64,000 bases of DNA from Symbiodinium natans (GCA_905221605.1 CAJNDS010002146.1:184001-248000); one strand, 5' to 3'; counted from the stretch's first letter, positions 21,939 through 32,625 are shown. Numbers and translations are program-made. Notes: generated from the letters alone by a model not told the origin.

Positions 21939-22567
21939 CTAGCTCGAAGCGCGCTCCATTCACCAGCAGAAGCAGCTCCGGAGGAACTGCATCCGGTCTG
22001 AGACACCTCGAGGCAGCAGGTGGGAAGCTCATGTCGCGGGGCCCCACAAAACCTTTCTACAGGAAATTCCGCAGGCACCCAATCAAACGCTTTCGGCACC
22101 TCAGCCCTGCAAGAACCCCAGTTGCACTCACCCAAGATTTGAGGGGCTTGGACTTCCGGACTCAGAAAAAACCCCAAAACCCAATTTTACCCAGAACCCT
22201 TGCCCCTTAAACCCTTTCACCACCCCCACTCCTCCAGCACAAAAGAAACAACTGGCAGTGGTGATCGTGGGTCAAGCGCATACGATCCCCATTTTTCGTT
22301 TGGTCCAGGCGTCTCCGGCGCGGAGCAGCGCAGCTCCCCGGCATCCGTGGCGAGATGGCCCAAGGCCTCCAGGTCCCGCCTTGGAGGGGGTTGAGAGGGC
22401 GTTAGCCAGGCACATAGGTTCGGGTGGGGGTGGTAAGAAGTCTAGGATCAAAATACCATCCATCTCACAAATTTTGCTCTCTCCGACCCTGGAGCACTTC
22501 TGTTTCGGTCTAGGCGTGCCGAAGGGCTCGTCGATGCTGCCCATCGTGACATGGATCACCGTGGAGC
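21939..22567 (-). CDS. Candidate multi-exon gene fragment, unknown product
   Basis: Three coding-like blocks lie on the minus strand. Exon 22567-22520 has acceptor TCGAG|G, reads STVIHVTMGSIDEPF, and has a GC donor. Block 22379 to about 22305 has acceptor CCAAG|G and reads RDLEALGHLATDAGELRCSA. Exon 22052-21939 has acceptor GAAAG|G, reads FVGPRDMSFPPAASRCLRPD then AVPPELLLLVNGARFEL, and has a GC donor. Splice signals match those of the certain genes, but the phase between the first two blocks does not close, so an exon is missing or one boundary is wrong. Not recognised. Confidence 0.4.
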
Positions 22568-24316
22568 CTCGAGAGGCTGGTTCACTCGGAAAGGAACGAT
22601 CTATTCTCAGCACGCGCTCTCTTTGCGATTGTCCCTTGGGCAGATGGTTAGAGCACTGGATGCAAGTTCGGCTTCAGCAGGCCCTGTGCGAGAACAGCAT
22701 CATCCTGGACCCCATTCGCCCGCAAACCCCCGGCAGAAAGTCAAAAGCGACCTGCCCAGACCCTGCCGCCCTAGGCATTCCAAACGGTTCACCCCAAAAA
22801 GACAAGGCTATATTTGTTGTTTTCCAAGCCCCCGCCGTAGAACCTCAATCGCTGAATTCTGAAACCCGGCTTCCCAGATCATCACTGAAAGCCTCAACCC
22901 GACCCTTTGGACCCTAAACGGGCTTCTGGTTCGGGAGTTTTGGCCCTTAGGGTTTAGAAACCCTTTCAAACCCCACAAACCCAAGACAAACCCATCAATC
23001 GCAGCTCCAGGGTACTGAGGTGGTAGGCCAGAAAGCCCACGTCGCCGAAGCCCCGGGCATTCAGCGTGGAACCACAAAGGTGAAAGGCACCCTCACCTCT
23101 TACACAAGCGGTCTTCCTGGGTTTGGATTTGTTTGAGGGATCATGATTCCAGGGTTGTGAAGGCTGTAAGGGAGGGCTGAAAAAGGGGTTTCTGGGAAGT
23201 TTCAGATTTGGCGCTTGGGGTGCTCGACCGTGACACTTGCACAAGCTTGTAGCGGCTTGGGCTTTGGGGAGTTTCGGATTTCGGAGTGGGGCTTGAGATT
23301 CTGCTGCTGGAGTTTCGTTTTAGGTCCGCCAGCTTTTTCTATTGGCCGTTTCGGCCCTTTTTGAGGACGCGCAGCGGACGCGAACTGCCTTGAGCAGCGC
23401 AGCGCAGGGCTTCAGACTCCCAGATACCAAACAAGTCCCTACACCCCATATAAGGCCTAAACCAGATTTCCGAAAGAAATGCTTAAACCCTGCGAGCTCA
23501 CAGCGGCACTGCTCAAGATCCTTTTTCCAAGAGTAGTGACACGCCCAGGCGCGAGCTCTCAAACCGACGAAGGGTCGAGCTTATGTGCTCGGAGGTTCAT
23601 GAGGAGCTACATCTGAAGAGTTACAACTGAAGCTTTTGAGTGGGAGACCTACAGTCATAACGAGGACAAATCTCACCTGAGGCAGTTGAACCTCCAAGCA
23701 GGGTTTGGAGTGCTCCGTCGGACACTCCCAAGCTCCTAACACCCTAGCAGGCCTCGCACCCTAAATCGGGGATGGAGATTTCCAGAGGTTTCGGCTTCAT
23801 TGACCCAGGGGTTCGGGCTGCAAGGGCTGGCTCAGGGTTTGGGGAGCACGGCTCGCGCGGTGTGGTTCTTCCGGGATTGAATGATCCGCGGTGGTGTCTT
23901 GATCGGTGCGTGCGCGACTGGGCACTGAGCAAACGCTTGGCTGGCGTCTTCTCCCGCCCGACAAAGCCCGCCATGAATTCCACGTACGCCCGTCGGCGCC
24001 AGGACCCACAACATGAATGAAATCGACCCATGGCGACAGCTGCATGACCTTGCTGCGGTGACACTCAGAATGGCAAGTTGAGGCGAGCATCGCTGGCTCA
24101 AACTGGATCCGGGTATCGCTCTGTGGGGCATCAAGGGCTTGGGTGACCGGTACTGTTTGCTTCCCGTAGCACTGCTTCTCGGGACCGTTGGTAAGCTGGG
24201 ACTTTCGGCCGGGTGAAGTGGACGTAGTGGCATCCTGGTCTGTACTCAATGCAGCCACCGTCCTCCCTTGGCTGTTTGAAAGAAGCCCTGCCACAAACAT
24301 CAAACAGTGGATTGGT
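22568..24316. other. No firm gene
   Basis: A coding-like minus frame lies at about 23900-23985 (AYVEFMAGFVGREKTPAKRL) just downstream of the glycosyltransferase-like gene, without clear splice borders. The remainder is heptamer-like DNA. Confidence 0.4.
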
Positions 24317-25660
24317 TTACGACTCTATGACAACGTAGGAATCCCAGAGAAGCCTCTTTCTCGAAAACAAGAAAAGCAAGCCCAGCGGCCACTTGAAGAC
24401 GTGCTTGTTCGTTAGAAGGGCATCCACGGAGGTCGCCCCGCCCAGAAGCCTCACCCAGTGCCGAGAATTCTTCCAGAGATTGAGCTTAAACAGCAAGCGA
24501 TTCCAGAGGCAGGGATTCTGCGACACACACAGTATGCCTGTGTTCACAGGCTCGAAGAAGTAGCCCCCCCACATGTGCTGGATGTGCGCAATGTCTGGCT
24601 TCACCCTGTTGAGGGTCTCCACTAGGAAGCCGAAGTCCGGTATAAAGATGTCGGCTTCAATGAAGCAGAAGTACGGCGGATGCATGTCAGGTGTTCGGTT
24701 GCGAATGCCTGCTGAGCGGACATGATAGTCGGGTCGGCGGTACAGGAAGTAGTTCACCAACCACCATCGGAAGGCATCAGAGCTGAATTGGTTCAATTGG
24801 CTGCGAACCGTTCGGACAAGATCTTTCCATTTCTCACCGTGGCGAATGATGTTCAGTTCCTCAATCCTCTCGTACATATTGAAGCGTGGACCCCACTGCG
24901 ACTGCCCAGGCAACGTCGCCATCACTGCTCCAAATGGAAATCTGGGCGCGTGTGTTGAAGCATTGTCGGGTGCAGCTTCATCCGGCTTTGCCAACACCCA
25001 GCCGGCATCGAAGCGCGCTGGCGGAAGGAAGATGCCATCCAATTCCTCTTGCACCACTTGGTAGCCGTCGCACTCACATTCTCTTAGAGCCAAAACGAGC
25101 AAGTACAAGGCTGACCATAAGCTGAGTGACAAGGTCACTGAGAACAGGCGGCATACCAAAGCGCACCTACGCGTACGGCCGGCGTCCGCTGGAGCATCCT
25201 CTGCTTGCGAACTTTTGTCGGCATCCTCTTCACCGTTCGCCACACGGATGTATCGAGCGGCGTGCATCATGGGAGGCAAGCGTTGCCACATGCAGCAATC
25301 CACGCAACACAAACACGACACTACGGAGGCCATCGCCTGCTTCACCGCAGATGCCAGCAGGCTGCCAAAAGGCTGGGGTGTCTGCCAACATGCTGGCTGC
25401 AGCTTTAGCACGGCCATTTCGCCCCAATGCCATACAAGCAAAACCCAACAACCGCACAGATACAGTATGACAAATGGCGGGTCACAGACTATGTAAGGCA
25501 GAAGCCAACAGCAAGCCAACGTGCAGCAGCGCGAGCACAGCAGCGGAAGCGCGGTGCGCAATGTGGAAGCAGGCCTGTCAGGAGCATCCCCTGGACGGGA
25601 CTGCTCCAAGTCCAGGTCCACGTCCGAATCCGCCCTCCCGATGGTCGCAGGGCAAGCCAT
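24317..25660 (-). CDS. Membrane-anchored glycosyltransferase-like protein
   Basis: An uninterrupted frame of about 447 codons from ATG 25660 to TAA 24317. Near residues 35-85 is a Cys-rich hydrophobic stretch (LLCSRCCTLACCWLLPYIVC), and near 170-190 a second hydrophobic segment (LFSVTLSLSLWSALYLLVLA), consistent with membrane anchoring. The C-terminal half contains FCFIEADIFIPDFGFLVETL and GGYFFEPVNTGILCVSQNP, which resemble the acidic metal-binding turn and NTG motif of GT-A type nucleotide-sugar transferases (GT77-like). That assignment is by eye and tentative. The start is not certain because the frame is open upstream with only non-ATG codons. No introns are visible, unlike the enzyme genes at 44-64 kb. 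Confidence 0.5.
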   Translation of the reverse strand: MACPATIGRADSDVDLDLEQSRPGDAPDRPASTLRTALPLLCSRCCTLACCWLLPYIVCDPPFVILYLCGCWVLLVWHWGEMAVLKLQPACWQTPQPFGSLLASAVKQAMASVVSCLCCVDCCMWQRLPPMMHAARYIRVANGEEDADKSSQAEDAPADAGRTRRCALVCRLFSVTLSLSLWSALYLLVLALRECECDGYQVVQEELDGIFLPPARFDAGWVLAKPDEAAPDNASTHAPRFPFGAVMATLPGQSQWGPRFNMYERIEELNIIRHGEKWKDLVRTVRSQLNQFSSDAFRWWLVNYFLYRRPDYHVRSAGIRNRTPDMHPPYFCFIEADIFIPDFGFLVETLNRVKPDIAHIQHMWGGYFFEPVNTGILCVSQNPCLWNRLLFKLNLWKNSRHWVRLLGGATSVDALLTNKHVFKWPLGLLFLFSRKRLLWDSYVVIES

Positions 25661-26839
25661 GGTCCATGGCTTCCTCAAAAGTTCGCACCTGCTCCCGCCA
25701 ACCTAACTTCATGCACAAATCCTGTCTGCATCCCAATACCCTCAACAGATCCTGCGCGAACTTCAGCTTGATGCGAGGGTGTCTTGCATGTGAACTCCGG
25801 GCTTACACTTCAAATGCCGGCCACGATGCACTAAACCCTGTGAAAGACATATGGGTCACACTGGGGCTGCGGATCTTCGCACGAACAGATTCCCCCCCCT
25901 TAGTCGCTTGAAAGGTCATGGGCACTTAGGATTTATAGGGTGTACGTTTAGGGCTTGACCTTGCCAGGGCATTGCTTGAGTTACAAACTGAGCCGGGCTG
26001 AGAAACCACCGCGACTTCCCTTTGCGCAGCTACTAGTATAGATCTCCGAGGGTCTGGTTTCAGGGCACCTGAACAAAACATAACTAAGAGACCCAGAACA
26101 CCCACCAAATCTCTAAAACATAAGCGAGCCCTAAACCCCACAAAAAATGCTCAAACCCAAACCCGAAAAACCCTGCCTAAACCTCGAAGCCCTAAAGCTC
26201 CCAGAAACCCTAAGAAACCCGTTGGAAAAAAAACAGACCTGACAGGAAACAAGCCGAGAAAACCCGAGAAAACCTTTGAAAAACCTGCAGCTGCGCGGCA
26301 GTCGGCCAGGACCAGGGCACCCCCGCCCGGCAGGCGGCGAGCGGCGACCTCGGGGTTGGCTTGCGAAACCCTGGCGAGGAAGGGCTTGTTTTTGGGGGGG
26401 GGTTTAGGGCTTTGGGGCTTAGAGGGTTTTGTAGGGTTTATAGGGTTTGTGGGGTTTGTAGGGTTTACAGGGTTTGTAGGGTTTTATGGGGTTCATGGGA
26501 TTCATGGGGTTTATGGGGTTTCTTCAAATTTACAGGGCTTAGGCCCCTGTTTTGAGGCCCCTCTTTACCACGGCACCTTTTCACTCAAAGTGCCCGAAAA
26601 CTCCTTGTACTGAAAAACAGTTTGGGGTTTCGGGTTCGCATTGCTGGGACACTGGAACCTGGCGGCCGAATGGGGGGATTAGGGTCTTGGAATTTCGGGG
26701 CCGTTTTGAATTTGGCATTTCGGTGGATTTAGAAGTCGTGGGCTGAGAGGCTGAATGAGGTCGCTCTTTGTCATGCCAGAAAGTTCAGGCAGAGGATTCC
26801 GTGTCGACATCTGCCGGCGGGAAGAAGCCACCCCACCCA
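25661..26839. other. Gene-poor flank left of the LTR element
   Basis: CCCTAAA-like units at 26130-26280 and a long run of GTAGGGTTT/ATGGGGTTT units at 26400-26530. No gene. Confidence 0.5.
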
Positions 26840-26844
26840 GTTTT
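26840..26844. repeat. Target-site duplication, left copy (GTTTT)
   Basis: GTTTT directly precedes the TG that opens the left LTR and is repeated at 34232-34236 directly after the CA that closes the right LTR. Five bases is the usual length for LTR-element integrases. Confidence 0.85.
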
Positions 26845-27583
26845 TGCAAGAGGTGGTGGAATAGACAAACTATTCAAGAAATGTTGCCCGCGCCAACAGG
26901 TATTAGCTCAGGGCTGGAAGGAGAATCGCTATAAACAGGTGTAGGTGTTGATGTTGTAGTCCAGGTGATAGTATCCCTATCAACGGGTCGGGTCCAGGGG
27001 CCAATCCTTTCCCAACGGAGAGCCACCCTTGTATCGCGAGTACAAGAGGATACTCAGGCTTGCAAGACCTGAGGGGTGCACAAGCGCATTGATTGATATC
27101 ACCTAGGTTTCCCTTATGGTGTCTATCAGTCGCCACCTTATGCTCTCCGGTTCCACCTCCCCTGGCGCCTAGGTTTCCCTTATGGCTTTCCAGTATTAGC
27201 AGAACGCAGAGCGAGGTTAGGGGACTATACAGCGAGGGGCAAAAAGACTCTTTTCTACTCGGACGCTCAAAAGAGCTCTTCTGAGCCAGCGCGCTGCGGT
27301 TGAAGCGTGCTTTGGCAGTCAACTTGAAAGACAACAAGATGCTATACATGTCTGACCAACGCACGATATTCGGCAAGAGCACAAGGTATTAAAGTCGCTC
27401 GACATCATCATCTCACCCATCACCGTCATCATGTATTATGATCTCCTCGTCGACGTCGATGGCATATTATCTTCCATTCATCATCAGTCACCATCATATG
27501 CCAATTTCATGCCCTAACCTGAAAGTGCTTAATGGCCAGACGTCATACCCATGTAAAAGGACTTATACTCGATGCGCCAAACA
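26845..27583 (-). repeat. 3' LTR (739 bp)
   Basis: Identical to 33493-34231 except C at 27087 versus T at 33735. It contains an internal 18-bp direct repeat CCTAGGTTTCCCTTATGG (27102-27119 and 27168-27185). A 159-codon minus-strand frame lies inside both LTRs, differing only by the single substitution; no function is claimed for it. Confidence 0.95.
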
Positions 27584-27589
27584 CCCCCC
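27584..27589 (-). other. PPT-like GGGGGG before the 3' LTR
   Basis: On the minus strand, ATAACGGGGGG is immediately followed by the LTR start TGTTTGG. A purine run at this spot is where plus-strand DNA priming occurs in LTR elements. It is short but exactly placed. Confidence 0.6.
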
Positions 27590-28393
27590 GTTATGGGAGC
27601 GATTAGCGTACATCAAGAGCGTTGAATTGTGCGTTGAAACTCGCGGTTCGCTTGCAGCCCAAACGCCACACAGCGAGGGGCAAGTATTATGAGGTCCCAG
27701 CTCCTTCGGAGCCGTGCAGACCCGCCTCCACCCCCAATTAAGGGATCTCGCAATATCATGCCCCGGGAAGCAACACGGCCTCCACGAACCAACCAATTCA
27801 ACGCATTGGCGCGATCATCCATCCATCTCTGGATATCGGCCATATATGCATTAAATATTATAACTTGTCAGGAAAATATATTATCCACGGTCCTCCGAAT
27901 ATTATCTCTGTACACCTCTCTCATCTGCTCATTTATGTCAGAACACGACGCCGTTGGTGTAGTCCTTTCCTCTTTCGGTCTTACTGGTGGCCAGCCATGC
28001 CCTTCTTCTCGGATGCTTTCTTTGGTAATCCTCCCAGGCCATGAGGACTTATTGGTGATCAGCCAAGCCTCCCCTTCTTTCGTGATGAAGCCTTTCTGAC
28101 ACTGTTGGGCCTTACTGGTGATCAGCCATGCCCCTGCTCTTTTGCCTCTCGCATCGCGATTTCTCCTTCATCCTCTATCCATATCCTCATCTCACTGGAG
28201 TATTCCACACACTTCTCAGTCCGAACTTCACCATGAGATAGTCGAGCACGTCCATTATTATTTGCAGCAGCCGCTTTTCGCCTCCCATGGCATTCCCATG
28301 CGCAGCGAACCCAGCTTTTGTGGGAACGCGCAAGTATTAGGCCCCTTTTTCAATCATCTATTCTTGCCTCCACTCATCGTTATTATTCCTTCT
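27590..28393 (-). other. 3' untranslated part of the LTR element
   Basis: About 800 bases between the orphan ORF stop and the PPT, without a supported ORF. Three imperfect copies of TTACTGGTGATCAGCCATGC occur at about 27981, 28050 and 28109, spaced 60-70 bp apart. Confidence 0.5.
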
Positions 28394-31300
28394 TCAGTAT
28401 TCTTTCTTCACGTCCTTTGGCTTTTCGCCCTTCACCTTCCATTCTTGCCCTCTTCCTCCGCTCTTCGCCGTAGGGCCTCTCCTGGTATCAGATCGCGGGG
28501 CTTCGCTTGCTGATGAAGTGGCGGCACTCCTTATTGCGGTTGTCGTAGGTCTGGACCCTGCTCCGCCCTTTCCTGTATATGTGACTTCTTCTTCCACTCC
28601 CGACGTCTCACCCCCGTCCTTCTCCTTCAACAAATTATGAATATACGGACTCTTGGCGTCGTCACTCCTCACGAACGCGGAGGGCACCCTCGGCACATCC
28701 TTCCCCTGCCTCGGCCTCTGTCTGCCACTCCTTCCCTCACTGACCCCGGACTCGCTCGCCTTATCCGTTTCTTCTACTGGGGTTCGGGATCGTGTTCCGG
28801 GAACATCCTCGCATGCTTCCGATGCGTTGGCATTGTCTCCTATTTCATCCACGTCCGCAGTATTATCGAACACGTGCACCTTCTCCTCGTCATCTTCCTT
28901 CTTGATCCACAGACTTCCTCCTTCGTCCACAGGTTCCCTTCCCTCCCTACTGGAGCTCCTTGAGATGTGGATCTTGTGCCTGAGAAGCATATCACTTGGA
29001 TCATCTCCGATGGTATTCATACCTGTGACCGGATATTCGTACCCTGCGTTATCATTCGCCCATCTCATATTCGGTGTAACGCGCTTCGCACCGCTGGGTC
29101 CTTCTGCTGACCACCCCAGGGTCATCCCACCCATGGGTACCCTCGCCACGCTATCAGGATGTATTTTCGCTACTCCCTGCCTCCTCGCTCTGCTCGTCAG
29201 ATGTCCAACAGCAATCTCATTTGGCCTATTAAAGCCCATTCTCATACCTGGCGTATTCTTGATCGCTGCGATCGTACTCCTGCAATCCTGTATGTCAGGC
29301 TGCACAGGCAGAGACGTTCTGTCCTTGTATCTCGGCCTGAAGAACTTCCTCCGGTATTCATCTTCGGGATCCTTCATTTGCTGCTGCACTTCCTTTTGGA
29401 TCTCAAGGGTTCCCTGTATCTGTTCTTGGAGAAACTTCTTCACTGCCTCGGCACCTGGGTATTTCTTCCACGGTTCATTGTTCAACCCCCCACTCACGCT
29501 CGCTAGCACCTGCAAGCTGAGGTAGTGGCCTATCCTTCTCAGACATCCTGCCGGGTATTTTATGAATCTCATTCTCGCCGCTGCGATCGACGTCATGATA
29601 GGGTGGGAGTACATCACCTTGAATGACGTAACATCTCCTCCCGTCGCCTCGTCAATTGCTCTATCTCTATAGTTCATCACGTCCATAATCGCCCGTGCAA
29701 GTTCGATATCGAGGATCATCGCATGCGTTGCGGCGTCTTCCAACTCAAGCCGGTACACACCTGGCTGCGAGACTATTATCTCGGCCTCCGGACTGGCCCC
29801 TATTCTGAATGCCAGCCACCAGTCCTCCGCAGGATTGGCGCTCGCTATTATTCCGGCTACCGCCTTCTTGTCCATGATATCGAGCCTATCTGTCACCAGC
29901 CTCCACTTGACATCCTTGTGCAGGTCCCTGATCTTCCGCTCCATATGTACTTTCCACCCCATCTTCCGTCCCTGTATTGGCATCCCCGTCTCGTGGGAGA
30001 ACATCATCCCTCGGTAGTAGTCGATGAACGATGGTATTGGCTTCGCGCACTCTACACAGAACGTCACTCCCTTTGTGGTATTCACTAAGCAACACGGGCA
30101 TGCGGTCAGCTCCGGCTTCAGAATATTAACCACTTCCTCGTATCTCGTCGCCCGATCCCATCCTACTCGCACCAAGTCCTGCATGATCTTATTCAAAGTT
30201 GGCTCGTATTCTTCATCCTGACTCATTCTCGGTGGGACGTCGATCTCGAACTCCCTCATGTATATGGCGGTAAACGTCTCCTCAAACCACACCGCTTTCC
30301 AAAACGCCTGCACCAGGGGTGTAGTAACAGTGAGCCTCCCTCGCCTAGTGAGGAATACCTCACCTCCCATCAGTGCGTAAGCCCTCACGTCAACGGCTAT
30401 TCCAATCTTTCTTCCTCGGTATGCAGCCTGCCTGAGGTCGTCGGTCAGCCACTGCGGTGTCTTCTCGTGCTCGTAAACTATCTGTGGTATGTCCTTCAGC
30501 GGCTTTGGTTCTGCGCTGTATTTGGTCCAGTGCGGTATCATCGCTATGTCATATGCATTGAGCACGTTCTCCCCAGAATCCCTATGCCAAATGTCAAGAA
30601 CAATATTAAAATGTCCCGCCTCAGGGTATATGGTTCCTCTTCTCGCACAGAATGCCCAGAACTCATCCGACATCACCATGTATGCAGTTTCCGGAAGGCT
30701 ACCTGGAGCTACCTTCATCCACAGCTTCTCGTCGGTCGGCGACCCGGCAAGCTGCGATATTATCTCCTTGTCTTTGGGGCGTCTCATTTCGCTCGTCGGT
30801 CTAACGCCATAGACCTCCGATATTCGCAGTTGATCGTCACTCCCTTTCCCAACTTTTCCTTCAACTTCCACCCCATACTTTTGCGCCAAATACGCGACTC
30901 GGAATTCGTCGTTTGGTCTCATGGGATATGTTGACCGTGCCTCCAGTTCCGTCCTCACAACATCCCATGGTATTCTCGAGCCTGCGTATTCTTCATACAT
31001 CGTTTTGTTCTCGAACAATGTCGGGGAATGCATTTTGGCAGCGTCCATCATCTGTGTCTTGACCTTATTCCTGTACTGGCATCTCTCTCTAAGGTCATTG
31101 GGGTATTCTTCGCTGCCCCATGCCGCAATCTCTGCCACCAGTCTCGCCATCTCCTCATACACCATATTTGGATACGCCACGCCTGTCCTCTTGATATCTG
31201 AGTCAATCCCTAATTCACGCATAGAAGCTCCTGTCCATGGCACAACGAGATTCTCAGCAGTCTTAACTGAGTCATATTCCATCGCCTCTCTCAATTGCTC

Positions 31301-32290
31301 TGCGAATGGAGATATTATCTTGTTGAACGCCACATGGAGATCGGGGTATCGCGTAATCACCTCGGTGGCTTCTACGATAGGAGGAATCTCCTTTATGACT
31401 CCCCTTTCCAGCTTCACCTTATCGCCATTGTTGTCAATGGTGAAGTCCACGAAGTCTCCCCACCGGCCCGGACCTACATCTTCGCTCGATGCGGTGTACC
31501 CTCGCAACAGAATCTGCCGATTCGCCGCTGCCATTCCTGCGGTATTCTGCTTCATTACTATTCTCGCATTCCTCTCCACCATTATGAGCGGGGTGGCCTC
31601 AAAGATCTCGTTTCTCGAGCCTCTAGTGAACTTGAAGCTTTCATCCATAACCCGCTGCTGAGCCTCCTCAGACGAGGCAATATTACTCCTTTCATTCGGC
31701 CTCATATGACTGGCGGCTAACCCTTCCAATGGTCGTCCGCTGAAACCCATGTATTCCATCACCCTCTTGGGCTCTAGGTTCTTCTGAAATTCGGTCGCGC
31801 GTAGACGTGGTTCTCCACCTACCGTGATATCTGACGGTCGACTGTCCTTGCCCTTGGCGTATTGTTCGACCGCTCCGACTCTGCTGATCTCTTCTTCTGT
31901 CGCCTTTTTCACAGGTGGACTCCGGGTCTTCTCTTCATCTTCTCTGGGGCCCCCGCGCTGCGCAGTTCTACCCCTTGTTTCCTGGTCGTTATTCTCTTGA
32001 TTCCCGTCCCGCCTGCTGGCGCACTCGACGGACGTCCTGGCTCCTGTGTGATCTGCAGTTCCAGTGGCACCGCTCCGGGCTGCTGCTGCAGGTCCGTCCT
32101 GAGTATCAAGGCTCTTAACCTGTTCAAGCTGCCTGTGCAGCTCACAATTCTCCCACTGAAGCTGCCAAACTTGATGCCTGAGAAACTGAACCTCGAAAGC
32201 AACTGAAGACCTTGCAGCAAGCTGAGCCTGACGCCGTGCTTGGCGCAGAGCCCTTTTTGCTCTTGCCACATCCATCCCTTCATATCTCAT
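28394..32290 (-). CDS. Orphan 1298-aa protein of the LTR element
   Basis: ATG 32290 to stop 28394, uninterrupted. The N-terminus is Arg/Lys-rich (MDVARAKRALRQARRQAQLA) and runs into a leucine-heptad helix (VWQLQWENCELHRQLEQVKSL), a bZIP-like layout. The middle 700 residues are globular in composition. Near residue 730 there is a CPCC-x10-CVEC zinc-ribbon-like motif. The last 180 residues are Ser/Glu/Arg/Gly-rich and probably disordered. The ATG lies inside the 335-bp LTR-like unit and the frame reads through the PBS-like 15-mer (encoding QVKSL). No gag, protease, reverse transcriptase or integrase motif was recognised. It could be a highly diverged structural (Gag-like) protein or a captured host gene. 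Confidence 0.8.
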   Translation of the reverse strand: MRYEGMDVARAKRALRQARRQAQLAARSSVAFEVQFLRHQVWQLQWENCELHRQLEQVKSLDTQDGPAAAARSGATGTADHTGARTSVECASRRDGNQENNDQETRGRTAQRGGPREDEEKTRSPPVKKATEEEISRVGAVEQYAKGKDSRPSDITVGGEPRLRATEFQKNLEPKRVMEYMGFSGRPLEGLAASHMRPNERSNIASSEEAQQRVMDESFKFTRGSRNEIFEATPLIMVERNARIVMKQNTAGMAAANRQILLRGYTASSEDVGPGRWGDFVDFTIDNNGDKVKLERGVIKEIPPIVEATEVITRYPDLHVAFNKIISPFAEQLREAMEYDSVKTAENLVVPWTGASMRELGIDSDIKRTGVAYPNMVYEEMARLVAEIAAWGSEEYPNDLRERCQYRNKVKTQMMDAAKMHSPTLFENKTMYEEYAGSRIPWDVVRTELEARSTYPMRPNDEFRVAYLAQKYGVEVEGKVGKGSDDQLRISEVYGVRPTSEMRRPKDKEIISQLAGSPTDEKLWMKVAPGSLPETAYMVMSDEFWAFCARRGTIYPEAGHFNIVLDIWHRDSGENVLNAYDIAMIPHWTKYSAEPKPLKDIPQIVYEHEKTPQWLTDDLRQAAYRGRKIGIAVDVRAYALMGGEVFLTRRGRLTVTTPLVQAFWKAVWFEETFTAIYMREFEIDVPPRMSQDEEYEPTLNKIMQDLVRVGWDRATRYEEVVNILKPELTACPCCLVNTTKGVTFCVECAKPIPSFIDYYRGMMFSHETGMPIQGRKMGWKVHMERKIRDLHKDVKWRLVTDRLDIMDKKAVAGIIASANPAEDWWLAFRIGASPEAEIIVSQPGVYRLELEDAATHAMILDIELARAIMDVMNYRDRAIDEATGGDVTSFKVMYSHPIMTSIAAARMRFIKYPAGCLRRIGHYLSLQVLASVSGGLNNEPWKKYPGAEAVKKFLQEQIQGTLEIQKEVQQQMKDPEDEYRRKFFRPRYKDRTSLPVQPDIQDCRSTIAAIKNTPGMRMGFNRPNEIAVGHLTSRARRQGVAKIHPDSVARVPMGGMTLGWSAEGPSGAKRVTPNMRWANDNAGYEYPVTGMNTIGDDPSDMLLRHKIHISRSSSREGREPVDEGGSLWIKKEDDEEKVHVFDNTADVDEIGDNANASEACEDVPGTRSRTPVEETDKASESGVSEGRSGRQRPRQGKDVPRVPSAFVRSDDAKSPYIHNLLKEKDGGETSGVEEEVTYTGKGGAGSRPTTTAIRSAATSSASEAPRSDTRRGPTAKSGGRGQEWKVKGEKPKDVKKEY
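32106..32120 (-). other. PBS-like 15-mer, second copy
   Basis: On the minus strand GGTTAAGAGCCTTGA directly follows the CA end of the inner 335-bp unit (32455-32121). The same 15-mer directly follows the 5' 739-bp LTR. Identical position behind two unrelated LTR-like sequences argues for a primer-binding site rather than chance. Confidence 0.6.
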
Positions 32291-32455
32291 GGCGTGCACC
32301 CTTGGTGCTTTAAGCGGACTACGCAGGCTGTGCTACCTGGCAAGGGCTGTGCCTACCATGACCGTCTCAGCAGAAACGACAGGGGCACAACCCGAAATCC
32401 AGAGAGGCCGCGCAAACCCACGACCCTTTACATCCCCAACAGGCTACATTCAACA
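32121..32455 (-). repeat. 335-bp LTR-like unit, copy A
   Basis: Starts TGTTGAATG and ends CTTGAACA on the minus strand, is in perfect tandem with copy B, and is followed by the PBS-like 15-mer. It contains the ATG and first 56 or so codons of the 1298-aa ORF. Unrelated in sequence to the 739-bp LTR, except that both begin TGTT. Confidence 0.85.
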
Positions 32456-32625
32456 TGTTCAAGCTGCCTGTGCAGCTCACAATTCTCCCACTGAAGCTGC
32501 CAAACTTGATGCCTGAGAAACTGAACCTCGAAAGCAACTGAAGACCTTGCAGCAAGCTGAGCCTGACGCCGTGCTTGGCGCAGAGCCCTTTTTGCTCTTG
32601 CCACATCCATCCCTTCATATCTCAT
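32428..32625 (-). pseudogene. Truncated duplicate of the orphan ORF start
   Basis: A second copy of the MRYEGMDVARAKR start created by the 335-bp tandem duplication. It diverges after HRQLE and stops. Transcripts starting in the outer LTR would meet this decoy start before the real one. Confidence 0.7.

Noticed and set aside
22630-22690. tRNA box-A-like GGGCAGATGGTTAGAGCAC
   Set aside because: Resembles a D-arm, but no anticodon stem, box B or acceptor stem follows; possibly a decayed tRNA-derived repeat.
28653-29525. 290-codon plus-strand frame inside the LTR element
   Set aside because: Antisense to the intact 1298-codon frame; Ser/Leu/Pro-rich shadow.
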